This document shows, in pieces, positions 36,747 to 45,151 of a stretch of DNA of 64,000 bases. The notes beneath the pieces were generated by a model, which was given only the letters and a program-made list of their open reading frames with translations, did no database searches and was not told where the DNA came from. Within the stretch, counting starts at the first letter, position 1. The number at the start of each line of letters is the position of its first letter. A program made the position numbers and the translations under genes. Source of the stretch: Streptomyces naganishii JCM 4654 (GTDB lineage: Bacteria > Actinomycetota > Actinomycetes > Streptomycetales > Streptomycetaceae); NCBI RefSeq assembly GCF_014650575.1, contig NZ_BMVF01000001.1, positions 372,001 through 436,000 on the forward strand, in the 5' to 3' direction.

Positions 36747-38890
36747 CAGAAGCTTAACGTGTTGGCGGTGCGTCCGAAACGGGAGTGACGGGCTCCGCCC
36801 CCGCGCCACGGAGGTGCCCAACGCAGCGGCGGGCGAAGCCTGTTGGCGAGGTCGACGAGTGCGACGTACTCGCGTTCGGTGGCCGCGTGCGCGCCGAGCG
36901 CGCGGACCGCCTCCGACAGCCGCAGTCGGTCGGGGGCGCGCAGGAACTCCGCGTACTGGATCTCCGCCCGCAGACCGGCCGCCGCGGCCTCCTCCACCTC
37001 CAGCCCGGCCACCGCCTCCCGGGCCCGGGCCAGGTCGTCCTCGGCGACCTCGCCGGGCCCGGCCGGCGCGAGCGGCGCGACCAGCAGGCGTACGGCCGCG
37101 ACGCGCGCCTCGCGCTCGAAGCGGAACTCCCCGGCCAGCCGTTCCGCCGCGTCCACCGCGTCCGCGCGCCGCCCGGTCAGCAGATGCACCCGCGCCAGCC
37201 CGAAGCCCGCCGCGCCGAGCGCGGGCGTGGTGGCGAAGACCGTGCCGTAGTGGGACCGCGCGACCTCCAAGTCGTCGTGCCCGCCGCGCAGTTCGGCGCA
37301 CAGGCCGAGCGCGAGCTGAGGGACCAGCTCGCCCGGCAGCGCTCTTCGTACGTCGGTGAAGTGGCCGGTGGCCAGGGGCGCGTCCCCCCGGGCGAGCGCG
37401 ATCAGACCCGCGTACCAGGAAGCCAGCCAGTGCCACCCGGGCAGGTCCGCGCACGCCAGGGCCCGCTCTGCCGCCGCGAGGTCCCGCCGGCGCAGCGCGA
37501 GCCTGCACTCGGCCAGCGCGTCGCCTGCCGCCCGCGGAACCGGGTCGTCGGGGTCGGAGAGCGGAGCGGGCAGCGCCACCGCCACGTCCGCGGGGGCCGG
37601 CGCGGCAAAGGGTGCGGGCATCGACAGCCGCCCCCGGTCGTCGGCGGTGGCGCGGACCCAGTGGGCGAGCGGGCGGGCCGCGCCGAGTCCGCCGTGCAGC
37701 GGCTCGGTCATCGAGCCGAACAGCGCCGAGGGACGCGTCACCTGACGGCCCGTCGGCGCGGCCGCCACGATCTGCCGGATCACCCCGCTGAGCTGCTCCC
37801 CGAACTGCCGCGCCGAGACGAACCTGCGCCCGGGTACGGCGGTGTCCGTGGCCCGGTCCAGCAGCAGCATCAGCGAGTCCACCCCCGGCGCCGCCCGGTC
37901 GGCCCCGTGCGCGCGGCACACCTCCCGCAGCGTCATGCCGAGCCCGTACAGGTCGAAGCCCCCGGTGGGCCGTATGTGCTCCGGATCGCCCTCCGGAGGC
38001 GCGTACGCCCTGGTGTACGCGACGACCGGCCCGGTGTCCTTCTCGCGGGAGCGCACCGCGCCGAAGTCGATCAGCCGCACCCGGTCCAGCGGCCCGGCGG
38101 GGGACTCCTCGCGGTAGCGGATGATGTTCAGGGGTTTGACGTCGCAGTGCAGCAGGCCCCTGGCGTGCAGGTAGTCGAGCGCTTGCAGGACGCGGATGCC
38201 GTGCGCGAGCAGGGTCTCCAGGCGGTCGCCGTCCCGCGCGGAGAGCGGATCGCCCGGCACGTACTCCAGGACCAGGTGCGGGCCCTGGCGCTCGTAGCCG
38301 AGGATGCGGACGATGCTGTCGTGCCGCAGCCCGACCAGGACGTCCCGCTCGTGCTCGGCGGTCGCGGCCACCGAGCGGTTGAGCGCCTTGACGACGACAT
38401 GTGTGCTGAGGTTGCGGTCGTGCGCCAGGTACGCGGCCCCGTAGGCGCCTGAGCCGAGGACGCGCTCCACGGCGTAGCGCCCCGCGATGGTCAGGCCGTG
38501 CGGCTGGGCGAAGTCGTAGCGCGTGCCGCAGTGGGCGCAGAAGCCGGCGACGCGGCCCGGCGCGCCGCCCTGCCCGCGCCCGACCGGGCGTCCGCAGCCG
38601 GGGTTGGGGCAGAAGCGGTGCTCCTCGGCGACCGGACCGGCCGGCCCGCCCGGGGCGGCGGGCGCCTCGGGCGCGTGTCCGTCGCCCGCCAGGGCCAGGC
38701 CGTACCAGGGGTCGGGGCGCACGGGCGCCACCCCGACGCTCGCGCCGCGCCCCGCTCCCCGCCCCGGTCCGGCCTCCCGGCCGACGGCCGGGGCAGGGCC
38801 CGGCGGCAGCGGCTCGCGGTCGCACTCGGTGCAGAAGCCGCTGTCGTCCAGCTCGCCCCGGCCACAGTCGGGGCGATTGCACATCCGCAT
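36746..38890 (-). CDS. PknG-like serine/threonine protein kinase (zinc ribbons, kinase, TPR)
   Basis: This 714-residue protein has two N-terminal zinc-binding modules (Cys4, 9, 20, 23 and Cys94, 99, 118, 121), the second corresponding to the rubredoxin-like domain of mycobacterial PknG (GCGRPVG and FCAHCGTRY). The kinase domain runs from about 138 to 400: GSGAYGAAY loop, Lys168, HCDVKPLN catalytic loop, DFG, YAPPE; all catalytic residues are present. The TPR C-terminus (WHWLASWYAGLIALARGD, RRALPGELVPQLALGLCAEL) closely parallels PknG. PknG senses amino-acid supply through GlnH/GlnX and phosphorylates GarA. ATG 38890 has GAAGGG 7 nt upstream, 4 bp after the protease stop. Confidence 0.92.
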   Translation of the reverse strand: MRMCNRPDCGRGELDDSGFCTECDREPLPPGPAPAVGREAGPGRGAGRGASVGVAPVRPDPWYGLALAGDGHAPEAPAAPGGPAGPVAEEHRFCPNPGCGRPVGRGQGGAPGRVAGFCAHCGTRYDFAQPHGLTIAGRYAVERVLGSGAYGAAYLAHDRNLSTHVVVKALNRSVAATAEHERDVLVGLRHDSIVRILGYERQGPHLVLEYVPGDPLSARDGDRLETLLAHGIRVLQALDYLHARGLLHCDVKPLNIIRYREESPAGPLDRVRLIDFGAVRSREKDTGPVVAYTRAYAPPEGDPEHIRPTGGFDLYGLGMTLREVCRAHGADRAAPGVDSLMLLLDRATDTAVPGRRFVSARQFGEQLSGVIRQIVAAAPTGRQVTRPSALFGSMTEPLHGGLGAARPLAHWVRATADDRGRLSMPAPFAAPAPADVAVALPAPLSDPDDPVPRAAGDALAECRLALRRRDLAAAERALACADLPGWHWLASWYAGLIALARGDAPLATGHFTDVRRALPGELVPQLALGLCAELRGGHDDLEVARSHYGTVFATTPALGAAGFGLARVHLLTGRRADAVDAAERLAGEFRFEREARVAAVRLLVAPLAPAGPGEVAEDDLARAREAVAGLEVEEAAAAGLRAEIQYAEFLRAPDRLRLSEAVRALGAHAATEREYVALVDLANRLRPPLRWAPPWRGGGARHSRFGRTANTLSF

Positions 38891-38894
38891 GGCG

Positions 38895-40643
38895 TCACCC
38901 TTCGTCGATCCGGCGGTTGACCTCGTCCACGTAAGCCCTGACCAGCGTCCGGGCCGCGGTGAGGTCGATCGGCACCTCGCGCAGCGCACGCGCGGCGGGC
39001 GCGTGCAGCTCAGCGAGCCCGCGGTCCTCCTCGCCGAAGAACCGGGCGGCCCGCACCCGGTGCAGCTCCAGGCTCGTGACGAGGTCCTGGTGGGCCGTGA
39101 CCATGCGCCGCAGTGCGCGGGCGTAGTGCTCGGACTCCGTACGCGCCCGCTCGGCGCCGTCGTGCAGCGCGGCGAGCTCCGGATTCGGCTCGGTCTTGCG
39201 GGCCACCGCCAGGCGCACCCGCAGCCGGGGCGCGGCCGCGTGCGGCAGCCGGGGCGCGCCGAAGAAGTGCGCCCCCCACTCCTGCTGAAGCCGCGCGGCG
39301 GCCTCCTCCGCCGCGGCCAGCCGCCCGACCGCCGACTGCGTCTGCGCGGTGCTCACCGGCCGCGCCACGGCGCCGCCGCGCAGCGGCTCCGGATCGAGGG
39401 ACACGTCGTAGGGCAGGTCGTCCGGCGGCCGGTCCGCGAAGCCCAGCACCAGCCGCATCCCGCGCGAACGGGCCCGCCCGGCCATCGGACCCAGCAGCTC
39501 CCGCACGAGCGCGCCGGGGTCGGCGGCCAGGTCGACGCTGCCCACCACCACACACGCGGGCGGCCTGCGGCGCAGCAGCCGGCGCACCACGTCCCGCGTG
39601 GATCCGGAGCCCAGCCCGAACCGGCCCGCCAGATAGTCCCGCACCTCCGCCACCGACCGGTCCCGGGCGTCGTAGGCGGCGTCGATGGAGCCGAGCCCGA
39701 GGACCGTGTCACCGGGCGCCCCGGTCAGTTCGTCGTCGGAGGCGGCCGCCCGGGCCGCCGGGTCGGCGGTGCGCACCAGGCGCACCAGCCAAGAGGAACC
39801 CACCCCGGTCGTGCCGCCGGTGCCGACGACCGCGGTGCCCGTCCAGCCGCCGCTCAGCAGCCGGGTCAGCTCCTGGGTCAGCGCCAGCCGCAGCGGATCC
39901 CCCAGCACGTCGCCGGGCGACTCGTCGTGGTACGGGCCCAGCTCGTCGGTGCGGTCGCCGCCGGTGAACTCACCGATCCGGGGCAGGTACGCCAGCACCG
40001 ACTCGGTGGGCAGCATCCACGCCGCCCGGGCGTCGCCGTCGACGTAGTCGGCCACCACCATGCCGATGACGCGGCCCTCGAACTCGCCGTCGCGCGCCAC
40101 CACCCCCGCGCCCGAGTAGCCCTTCTCGATCCAGGGGTCGCCCGCGCGCAGCTGCCGCAGCAGGCCCCACTCGCCCTCCCGGCCGCCGGCCCCCGCGAGC
40201 TCGGCCTCCGTCCAGATGCCGTACGGTTCCGCCGCCGGGAAGCCGTAGACCCCGACCCTGACCCCGGAGATCGGCACCTTCCACAGCGTGGTCCGGGTGC
40301 CGCAGGGGGCCGGCTCGTCCAGCTCCAGCAGGGCCACGTCACCCCGGCGGGTGCCGTCCTCGTGCACCCAGGAGCCGGGTTGTACGCGCGCGGTACGCGT
40401 CCACTCCGGGCGGCAGGCCACGCTGGTGATCCGGACGCGGGGGGCGCCGTCCCCGGGCGCGGTGCCCGGTGCCGCGGAGCCCGGTGCCGCCGCGTCCACG
40501 GGCGCCGCCCCGGCGTAGCGGACCACGTGTGCGCAGGTCAGCACGTGGCGGTCGTCGAGCAGGACCCCGGCACCGCAGACCGCCCCCCGCTCGTCGTCCA
40601 CCCTCACCCGCCACGGATCGTCCCTGTGATCGTGCAGCGCCAT
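38895..40643 (-). CDS. Trypsin-like serine protease fused to an NTPase-like domain
   Basis: This 582-residue protein begins directly with a trypsin-fold protease: His39 in LTCAHVV, Asp102 in RGDVALLEL and Ser177 in GYSGAG give a complete triad. There is no signal peptide, so it is cytoplasmic. Residues about 250-420 look like a P-loop NTPase (GTGGTTGVGSSWLVRLVR, PPACVVVGSVDLA, RGMRLVLGFAD), but the Walker A lysine is replaced by Ser. A helical C-terminal region follows (AVGRLAAAEEAAARLQQEWG). It heads the six-gene operon. ATG 40643 is chosen; a TTG three codons upstream is possible. The substrate is unknown; Trypco1 or the kinase are candidates by context. Confidence 0.88.
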   Translation of the reverse strand: MALHDHRDDPWRVRVDDERGAVCGAGVLLDDRHVLTCAHVVRYAGAAPVDAAAPGSAAPGTAPGDGAPRVRITSVACRPEWTRTARVQPGSWVHEDGTRRGDVALLELDEPAPCGTRTTLWKVPISGVRVGVYGFPAAEPYGIWTEAELAGAGGREGEWGLLRQLRAGDPWIEKGYSGAGVVARDGEFEGRVIGMVVADYVDGDARAAWMLPTESVLAYLPRIGEFTGGDRTDELGPYHDESPGDVLGDPLRLALTQELTRLLSGGWTGTAVVGTGGTTGVGSSWLVRLVRTADPAARAAASDDELTGAPGDTVLGLGSIDAAYDARDRSVAEVRDYLAGRFGLGSGSTRDVVRRLLRRRPPACVVVGSVDLAADPGALVRELLGPMAGRARSRGMRLVLGFADRPPDDLPYDVSLDPEPLRGGAVARPVSTAQTQSAVGRLAAAEEAAARLQQEWGAHFFGAPRLPHAAAPRLRVRLAVARKTEPNPELAALHDGAERARTESEHYARALRRMVTAHQDLVTSLELHRVRAARFFGEEDRGLAELHAPAARALREVPIDLTAARTLVRAYVDEVNRRIDEG

Positions 40644-40913
40644 GTGTTCCAAGGTATGTCAACGACCGCCCCATGAGCCCGAGTTGTCGTCAACGGGCCC
40701 TTACGGGCGCGGACGGGGCGTCTCGCGGGGAGGGTGAACACGAGGTGTACGCGAGTTGACGCGAAAAGTGATCGACAGGGCCGGAAGTGTGAGGTGAGAC
40801 GCACTTTCGGCGTTGAACGCGTGTCGAGTACGTCTCAATACCGTCACCGGCCGAGGTGTTCGCCGCATGCTTGGCGTTTAACTCTACGAGTACAGCGCTA
40901 CATGGAGGTGCAG

Positions 40914-41096
40914 GTGAACGGGCGAACGGTGCTCGAGCGCTTTCCCGCCGGCGGTCCACGCGGGTCGTGGCCGGCGGAGGAGTTCGCGCATGCGCGGCGT
41001 CTGGAGGGCCTGCCCGCGGAGGTCGTGATGGACCTCGCGACGGACACGTTCCTGGTGATCGTCCGCGGCGAACAGGGCGGTGACGCGACCGCGTGA
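40914..41096 (+). CDS. 60-residue hypothetical protein
   Basis: GTG 40914 has GGAGG 5 nt upstream and opens a 60-codon frame with streptomycete codon use: VNGRTVLERFPAGGP, then EFAHARRLEGLPAEVVMDLA and TDTFLVIVRGE. No membrane segment or cysteine is present. It is divergent from the protease operon with 270 bp between the starts. I do not recognise a family. An in-frame ATG at 40902 would overlap its ribosome binding site. Confidence 0.6.
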   Translation: MNGRTVLERFPAGGPRGSWPAEEFAHARRLEGLPAEVVMDLATDTFLVIVRGEQGGDATA

Positions 41097-41210
41097 ACGC
41101 GGCGGTGCCCGGGTCCCGCGCGCGTGCCCGCGCGGGCGTGTGTCTCGTCCGTGGGGGGTCCCGCGCGGCCGCGCGCAGGGGTGCGTCTCGTTCGTCGGGG
41201 GTCCCGCGTG

Positions 41211-41309
41211 GGTGTGCGTCTCGTGCGGTGACCGTCCCGCGTGGGTGTGCGTCTCGTCCGGTCACCGTCCCGCGTGGGTGTGCCTCTCGTCCGGTCACCG
41301 TCCCGGGTG
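41211..41309. repeat. 33-bp x 3 tandem repeat between convergent genes
   Basis: Three adjacent 33-bp units (41211-41243, 41244-41276, 41277-41309) differ at only a few bases; core GTGTGCGTCTCGTCCGGTCA. Shorter degenerate pieces continue upstream to about 41130. It fills the space between the 60-residue gene and the ABC exporter stop. Confidence 0.92.
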
Positions 41310-41318
41310 GGTGCGGTG

Positions 41319-43277
41319 TCAGCCCGGTTCCGGGGCCGGGAGCCGGGTCCTGAACTGTTCCGCCTGGAGCGCGTACAGCTCCGCGTACAGACCGCCGGTG
41401 GCCAGCAGCTCGTCCGGCGGGCCGGACTCCACCAGCCGGCCCTGCTCCAGTACGTGCACCAGATCGGCGTGGCGCACGGACGCGAGCCGGTGGGTGATCA
41501 GCACGACCGTCTGGCCGCCGTCGGCCAGCCGCCGGATCCGCTCGAAGACCTCCAGCTCGGCCCGGGCGTCCAGCGCCGCGGTCGGCTCGTCCACGATCAG
41601 GATGCTGCCGCGCCGGTAGGCGGCCCGCGCGATGCCCAGCCGCTGCCACTGCCCGCCGGACAGCTCGTGCCCCCCGCTGAAGTTGCGCGCCAGCAGGGTG
41701 TCCAGCCCGCGGGGCAGGTCGGCCACCACCTCCCCGGCGCCCGCGTCCGCGACGGCGCCCGCCAGCCGCTCCTCCGTGAGCGGCGCCGACGAGCGGCCCA
41801 CCGCCACGTTGACCCGGGCCGTGAACGGCCAGCGCTTGAAGTCCTGCGCCACCATGGCGACGCGCTCCGCGAGAGCGTGCCGGTCGGCCGTCGCCGCGTC
41901 CACGCCGTCCCACAGGACGCGGCCGCTGTCCGGTGTGTAGAGCCCGGCGAGCAGCTTGACCAGGGTCGTCTTCCCCGAGCCGTTCTCGCCCACCAGTGCC
42001 ACGATGCGGCCGAGCGGGATGCTCAGGGTGACGTCGTCGAGGGCGGGACGGGTCACCTCCTCGCCCGGGTAGCTGAAGGTGACGTTCTCGAAGCGGATCT
42101 CGCGCGGGTGCTCGGGCAGCGGCCTGCCGCCGACCGGGATCGCCCGCTCGGCCGCCTCCGCGTAGAGGCGCTGGAGATCACCCACGAAGAGGGCCTCCTC
42201 GTGCAGCTGGTTGACCTCCAGGACCAGCGTGTCCAGGCTCGCCGACCCGGTGCGGATCGCGATCACCGCCGTACCGGCCACCGACAGCGCCATCGCCCCC
42301 GCCAGCAGCAGCCCGCCCAGCGTCGCGTACGTCGCCACCGTGGCGAGCCCCGTCCAGGCAGCCGCGAACAGCCCCGTGCGGGCCGCCAGCCGGGCCAGCC
42401 GCGCCTGCTCCGCCTCCGCCGTCTCCGACATCGCCCGATAGTGGCGCAGCAGGAAGGGGCCCACCCCGTGCACCCGGATCTCCGGCGCGGCCGCCGGCTC
42501 GGTGAGCAGCCCGCTGAGCAGGTGCCCCGCGCGGGCGTGCTGGACCCAGATGTGGAAGGACTCGTAACGGCGCCGCGCATTGGTCAGCGCGCTCCAGGCA
42601 CTCGGCAGCGTCATGGTGACCAGCAGCGGCAGCAGCAGCGGATGCAGCACGGTCAGCACGCCCGCCGCGGCGATCAGCGAGATCATCGCGTTCACCACGC
42701 GCGTGCCGTACATGATCATCCGGCGGGCGGAGGCGGCGCCGTACTGCGCGGTGTCCAGCAGCTTGTGGAACGCGTGGTCCTCGATCGCGGCCAGCTCCAC
42801 CGCCGCCGCCCGCTCCAGGTACAGCTCGGTGGCCACGCGCTCCACCTTCGGCTCCAGCCGGCCGGTCGCGTACGTCGACGCCGCCCGCAGCAGCGCTCCG
42901 GCCAGCATCACCGCCGCCATGACCACCAGCGCGGGCACGGCGCCGCGCAGCCGGTCCTGAAGCGCGCCGCCGGCCATCAGGCGGCCCAGCACGCTGTTCA
43001 CCGCGAGCAGGCTCACCGCCTGTGCGAGGCCGCGCACCGACTCGGCGGCCAGCACGGTCCGCGCGGCCTTCGGATCGGCCTGCCGGGCGAGCCGGAAGCT
43101 GGAGGCGAGCAGGCCGGGCAGCCGCCGCAGCATGCCGCGGAAGTTCAGCTCGAGGAAGGCGTCGCGGTGCTGGTTCCAGCCCATGTCGTAGCGCAGGGGG
43201 CCGCCGAAGAGCAGACGCTCGGACTCCGACACCTCGGGCCCGTCCGGCGAGCCTGTGCCCCCTCGTCGCATCCTCAC
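41319..43277 (-). CDS. ABC exporter, fused membrane and ATPase domains
   Basis: This 652-residue half-transporter has an N-terminal membrane domain of about six helices (residues 60-370; AVPALVVMAAVMLAGALLRA, VTVLHPLLL region) and a C-terminal ATPase with Walker A GENGSGKTTL, signature LSGGQWQRLGIARA, Walker B ILIVDEPTAAL and H-loop ITHRLASV. The type is MsbA/peptide-antibiotic exporter-like and works as a dimer. No precursor peptide or modifying enzyme is adjacent, so the cargo is unknown. GTG 43277 is chosen because GGGAGG lies 6 nt upstream; two codons later an ATG (43271) is an alternative. Confidence 0.92.
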   Translation of the reverse strand: MRMRRGGTGSPDGPEVSESERLLFGGPLRYDMGWNQHRDAFLELNFRGMLRRLPGLLASSFRLARQADPKAARTVLAAESVRGLAQAVSLLAVNSVLGRLMAGGALQDRLRGAVPALVVMAAVMLAGALLRAASTYATGRLEPKVERVATELYLERAAAVELAAIEDHAFHKLLDTAQYGAASARRMIMYGTRVVNAMISLIAAAGVLTVLHPLLLPLLVTMTLPSAWSALTNARRRYESFHIWVQHARAGHLLSGLLTEPAAAPEIRVHGVGPFLLRHYRAMSETAEAEQARLARLAARTGLFAAAWTGLATVATYATLGGLLLAGAMALSVAGTAVIAIRTGSASLDTLVLEVNQLHEEALFVGDLQRLYAEAAERAIPVGGRPLPEHPREIRFENVTFSYPGEEVTRPALDDVTLSIPLGRIVALVGENGSGKTTLVKLLAGLYTPDSGRVLWDGVDAATADRHALAERVAMVAQDFKRWPFTARVNVAVGRSSAPLTEERLAGAVADAGAGEVVADLPRGLDTLLARNFSGGHELSGGQWQRLGIARAAYRRGSILIVDEPTAALDARAELEVFERIRRLADGGQTVVLITHRLASVRHADLVHVLEQGRLVESGPPDELLATGGLYAELYALQAEQFRTRLPAPEPG

Positions 43278-43407
43278 TCGTGGCCTCCCGCGATCGGCGA
43301 CGAACGCCACTATCGCCGGACCGGCCCGCGCGGGGCAGGGCGCGCGACCCGGCAGGAGAAGCGCGCGGGCGCGCGACGGCGGCAGGATCCGGAGGAGAGG
43401 TTCTGGC

Positions 43408-43878
43408 CTAGGCGCTCACGGGGCGGGACCACGCCGGGGTCGTCCCGGTGATCCGGCACAGCGCCAGGTACAGGGGAATCGGCGGGGTGTACGGCACCTT
43501 GCCGTCGGGGCGGTGGAGCAGTTCCGGGAGCGCGGCCGAGGAGGCGTCGGGCAGGACCGCGCCGGTGGCGTAGTGCGCGGGGGCGGGCCAGCACAGGGCG
43601 TAGTCGGAGTCGGCGGGGACGATCCACCACCAGTGCCTCTCATCGGCGTAGACGCATCCCACGCGGGGCAGCCGGGGCATCAGCAGTGGCCCGAGCTGTG
43701 CGGGCACCACCACCGCGTCACAGCCCAGCGGAACCGTCATGCCCTCGGGGACCGCCAGCCGCCGTGGGGCTGCGGGCGTGCCGGGCCGGCCGGACGTGCG
43801 CAGGCCGCGTCCCAGACGGACGAGTGTGTCGAGGCTGACCACCCGGCCGCCGGGTCCGGGAACGCGGCTCAGAGCCAT
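43408..43878 (-). CDS. Hypothetical protein of a HATPase/XRE module
   Basis: This 156-residue soluble protein has a nucleotide-free, beta-rich appearance (DAVVVPAQLGPLLMPRLPRV, CVYADERHWWWIVPADSDY, YTPPIPLYLALCRITGTTP). I recall similar uncharacterised genes next to anti-sigma-like ATPase genes in Streptomyces, but no named domain is certain. ATG 43878 lies within the end of the upstream HATPase gene (10-bp overlap), so the two are translated together. Confidence 0.75.
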   Translation of the reverse strand: MALSRVPGPGGRVVSLDTLVRLGRGLRTSGRPGTPAAPRRLAVPEGMTVPLGCDAVVVPAQLGPLLMPRLPRVGCVYADERHWWWIVPADSDYALCWPAPAHYATGAVLPDASSAALPELLHRPDGKVPYTPPIPLYLALCRITGTTPAWSRPVSA

Positions 43879-44846
43879 ACGGTCCCCGTCCGGGCCTGGT
43901 GGGGCGCCTGGTGGGGCACGTCCCGGCTGGGGCGGTGCCCGCCCGGTCCGTCGCCGGGACCGGCATCGGGCACGGTGTGGTGGCCGGCGCCGTGACGGGC
44001 CTGACGGCGGCGGTCGTCGTTCTCGTCGTCGGGTGCCCGGTGCGGGGCCGGCTTGGGCCGGGCACCCCAGCCGAGATCGTCGCTGACCTCGTGGGGGGCG
44101 CACATCGGGTGCGGGGCGTCGGACCCGTGCGGAACGCACATCGTGTGCGGGGCGTCGGACCCGTGCGGAACGCACATCGTGTGCGGGGCGTCCGTCCCGC
44201 GCGGAACGCGGATCTCGTGCGGTACGTCCGTCTCGTGGGGCATGCGGATCTCGTGCGGGGCGTCGGTTCCGTGCGGAACGCGGATCTCGTGCGGCGCGGC
44301 GGTTCCGTGCGGAACGCCGACCTCGTGCGGCTCGCAGGACTCCGGGGCACCCGGCGCCGCGGCCGCGCGGGGCAGGTCCGCCCAGACCACGAGCCCCGGC
44401 CCGTGTTCCTGCGCGCCCCAGGCCCGGCACAGGGCGTCGACGAGGAGCAGTCCCCTCCCGTGCTCCTCCTCCGGCCGCTGCGGCGAGGGATGCGGCTCGC
44501 CCGGCGCGCAGCCCTCGTCACGCACGGCTATGCGCACCAGGTCGGCGCCGTCCTGGAGTTCGCAGACGACGCGGGTGCTCGCGGTGTGCACGATGGCGTT
44601 GGTGACCAGCTCGGAGACGACCAGGGCCGCCGTGTCACAGGTGTCCTCGCACACCGCCCAGCCGGTCAGCCGGGCCCGGGTCAGACGTCTGGCCTGCGCG
44701 GGCGAACCCGGATGCGCGGCCAGTTCGAAGCGGAACCGGCGCCCGGCGTCGGACCCGTGGGGGCCCGCTCCGGTGGGGGCACCGAGGCCGGTGAGGCCCG
44801 CGGCGGCGTCTGTTCCTAAGGGCGGGGACGGAATCACGCTTGCCAC
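43869..44846 (-). CDS. HATPase_c anti-sigma-like ATP-binding protein with His-rich repeat tail
   Basis: This 325-residue protein has, at residues about 40-150, an RsbW/SpoIIAB-type GHKL ATPase: ARRLTRARLTGW, N-box TAALVVSELVTNAIVHT, VRIAVRDEGCAPG, and G2 box EEHGRGLLLVDALCRAWG. Such proteins accompany XRE/DUF397 pairs in Streptomyces development loci (WhiJ/AbaA-type). The C-terminal 170 residues are unusual: six 12-residue repeats with Pro-His pairs (VPHGTDAPHEIR, VPHGSDAPHTMC), then a charged His-rich end. GTG 44846 overlaps one half-site-like CTTGCCA; a 13-bp palindrome lies 18 bp upstream. Confidence 0.87.
   Translation of the reverse strand: MASVIPSPPLGTDAAAGLTGLGAPTGAGPHGSDAGRRFRFELAAHPGSPAQARRLTRARLTGWAVCEDTCDTAALVVSELVTNAIVHTASTRVVCELQDGADLVRIAVRDEGCAPGEPHPSPQRPEEEHGRGLLLVDALCRAWGAQEHGPGLVVWADLPRAAAAPGAPESCEPHEVGVPHGTAAPHEIRVPHGTDAPHEIRMPHETDVPHEIRVPRGTDAPHTMCVPHGSDAPHTMCVPHGSDAPHPMCAPHEVSDDLGWGARPKPAPHRAPDDENDDRRRQARHGAGHHTVPDAGPGDGPGGHRPSRDVPHQAPHQARTGTVWL
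44101..44316. repeat. 36-bp x 6 tandem array inside the HATPase gene
   Basis: Six consecutive 36-bp units start at 44101, 44137, 44173, 44209, 44245 and 44281, followed by a partial seventh. Each encodes a 12-residue unit with two Pro-His pairs; the first three share one variant, the last two another. Confidence 0.95.
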
Positions 44847-44863
44847 TATCGCCCCGGCGTGAA

Positions 44864-44876
44864 CACTTGGCAAGTG
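44864..44876. promoter_or_regulatory. 13-bp palindrome, candidate operator of the XRE/HATPase module
   Basis: CACTTGGCAAGTG is a perfect 6-1-6 palindrome, 18 bp upstream of the HATPase start codon; a related sequence (CTTGCCACT) overlaps that start. The size and position suit a dimeric helix-turn-helix repressor such as the adjacent XRE protein. The binding claim is inference. Confidence 0.5.
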
Positions 44877-45151
44877 CCACTGTGAAAAATGCAGAGTGCG
44901 GTGTGACGCGGTGGAAGGCCGTGGCACACTGCTCGCAACAGCACGTAGCGCGGCGCCAGTTGGGATCGGCGAGGACCCCTCGGGTCTTCGAAGGGATCTT
45001 CGAATGGCGCCGCAGGGCTGTGCAGCCGAAAGGTACCGCTGACCTGCACGGAACCACATGGGGACCGGGCGGTCGCAGCGGCCGGTGGGGGGTCGTCAGC
45101 CCCCCTCGTGGGAGCGGGACCATGGCCGGACGGAAGCGGTTGCGAGGATCT

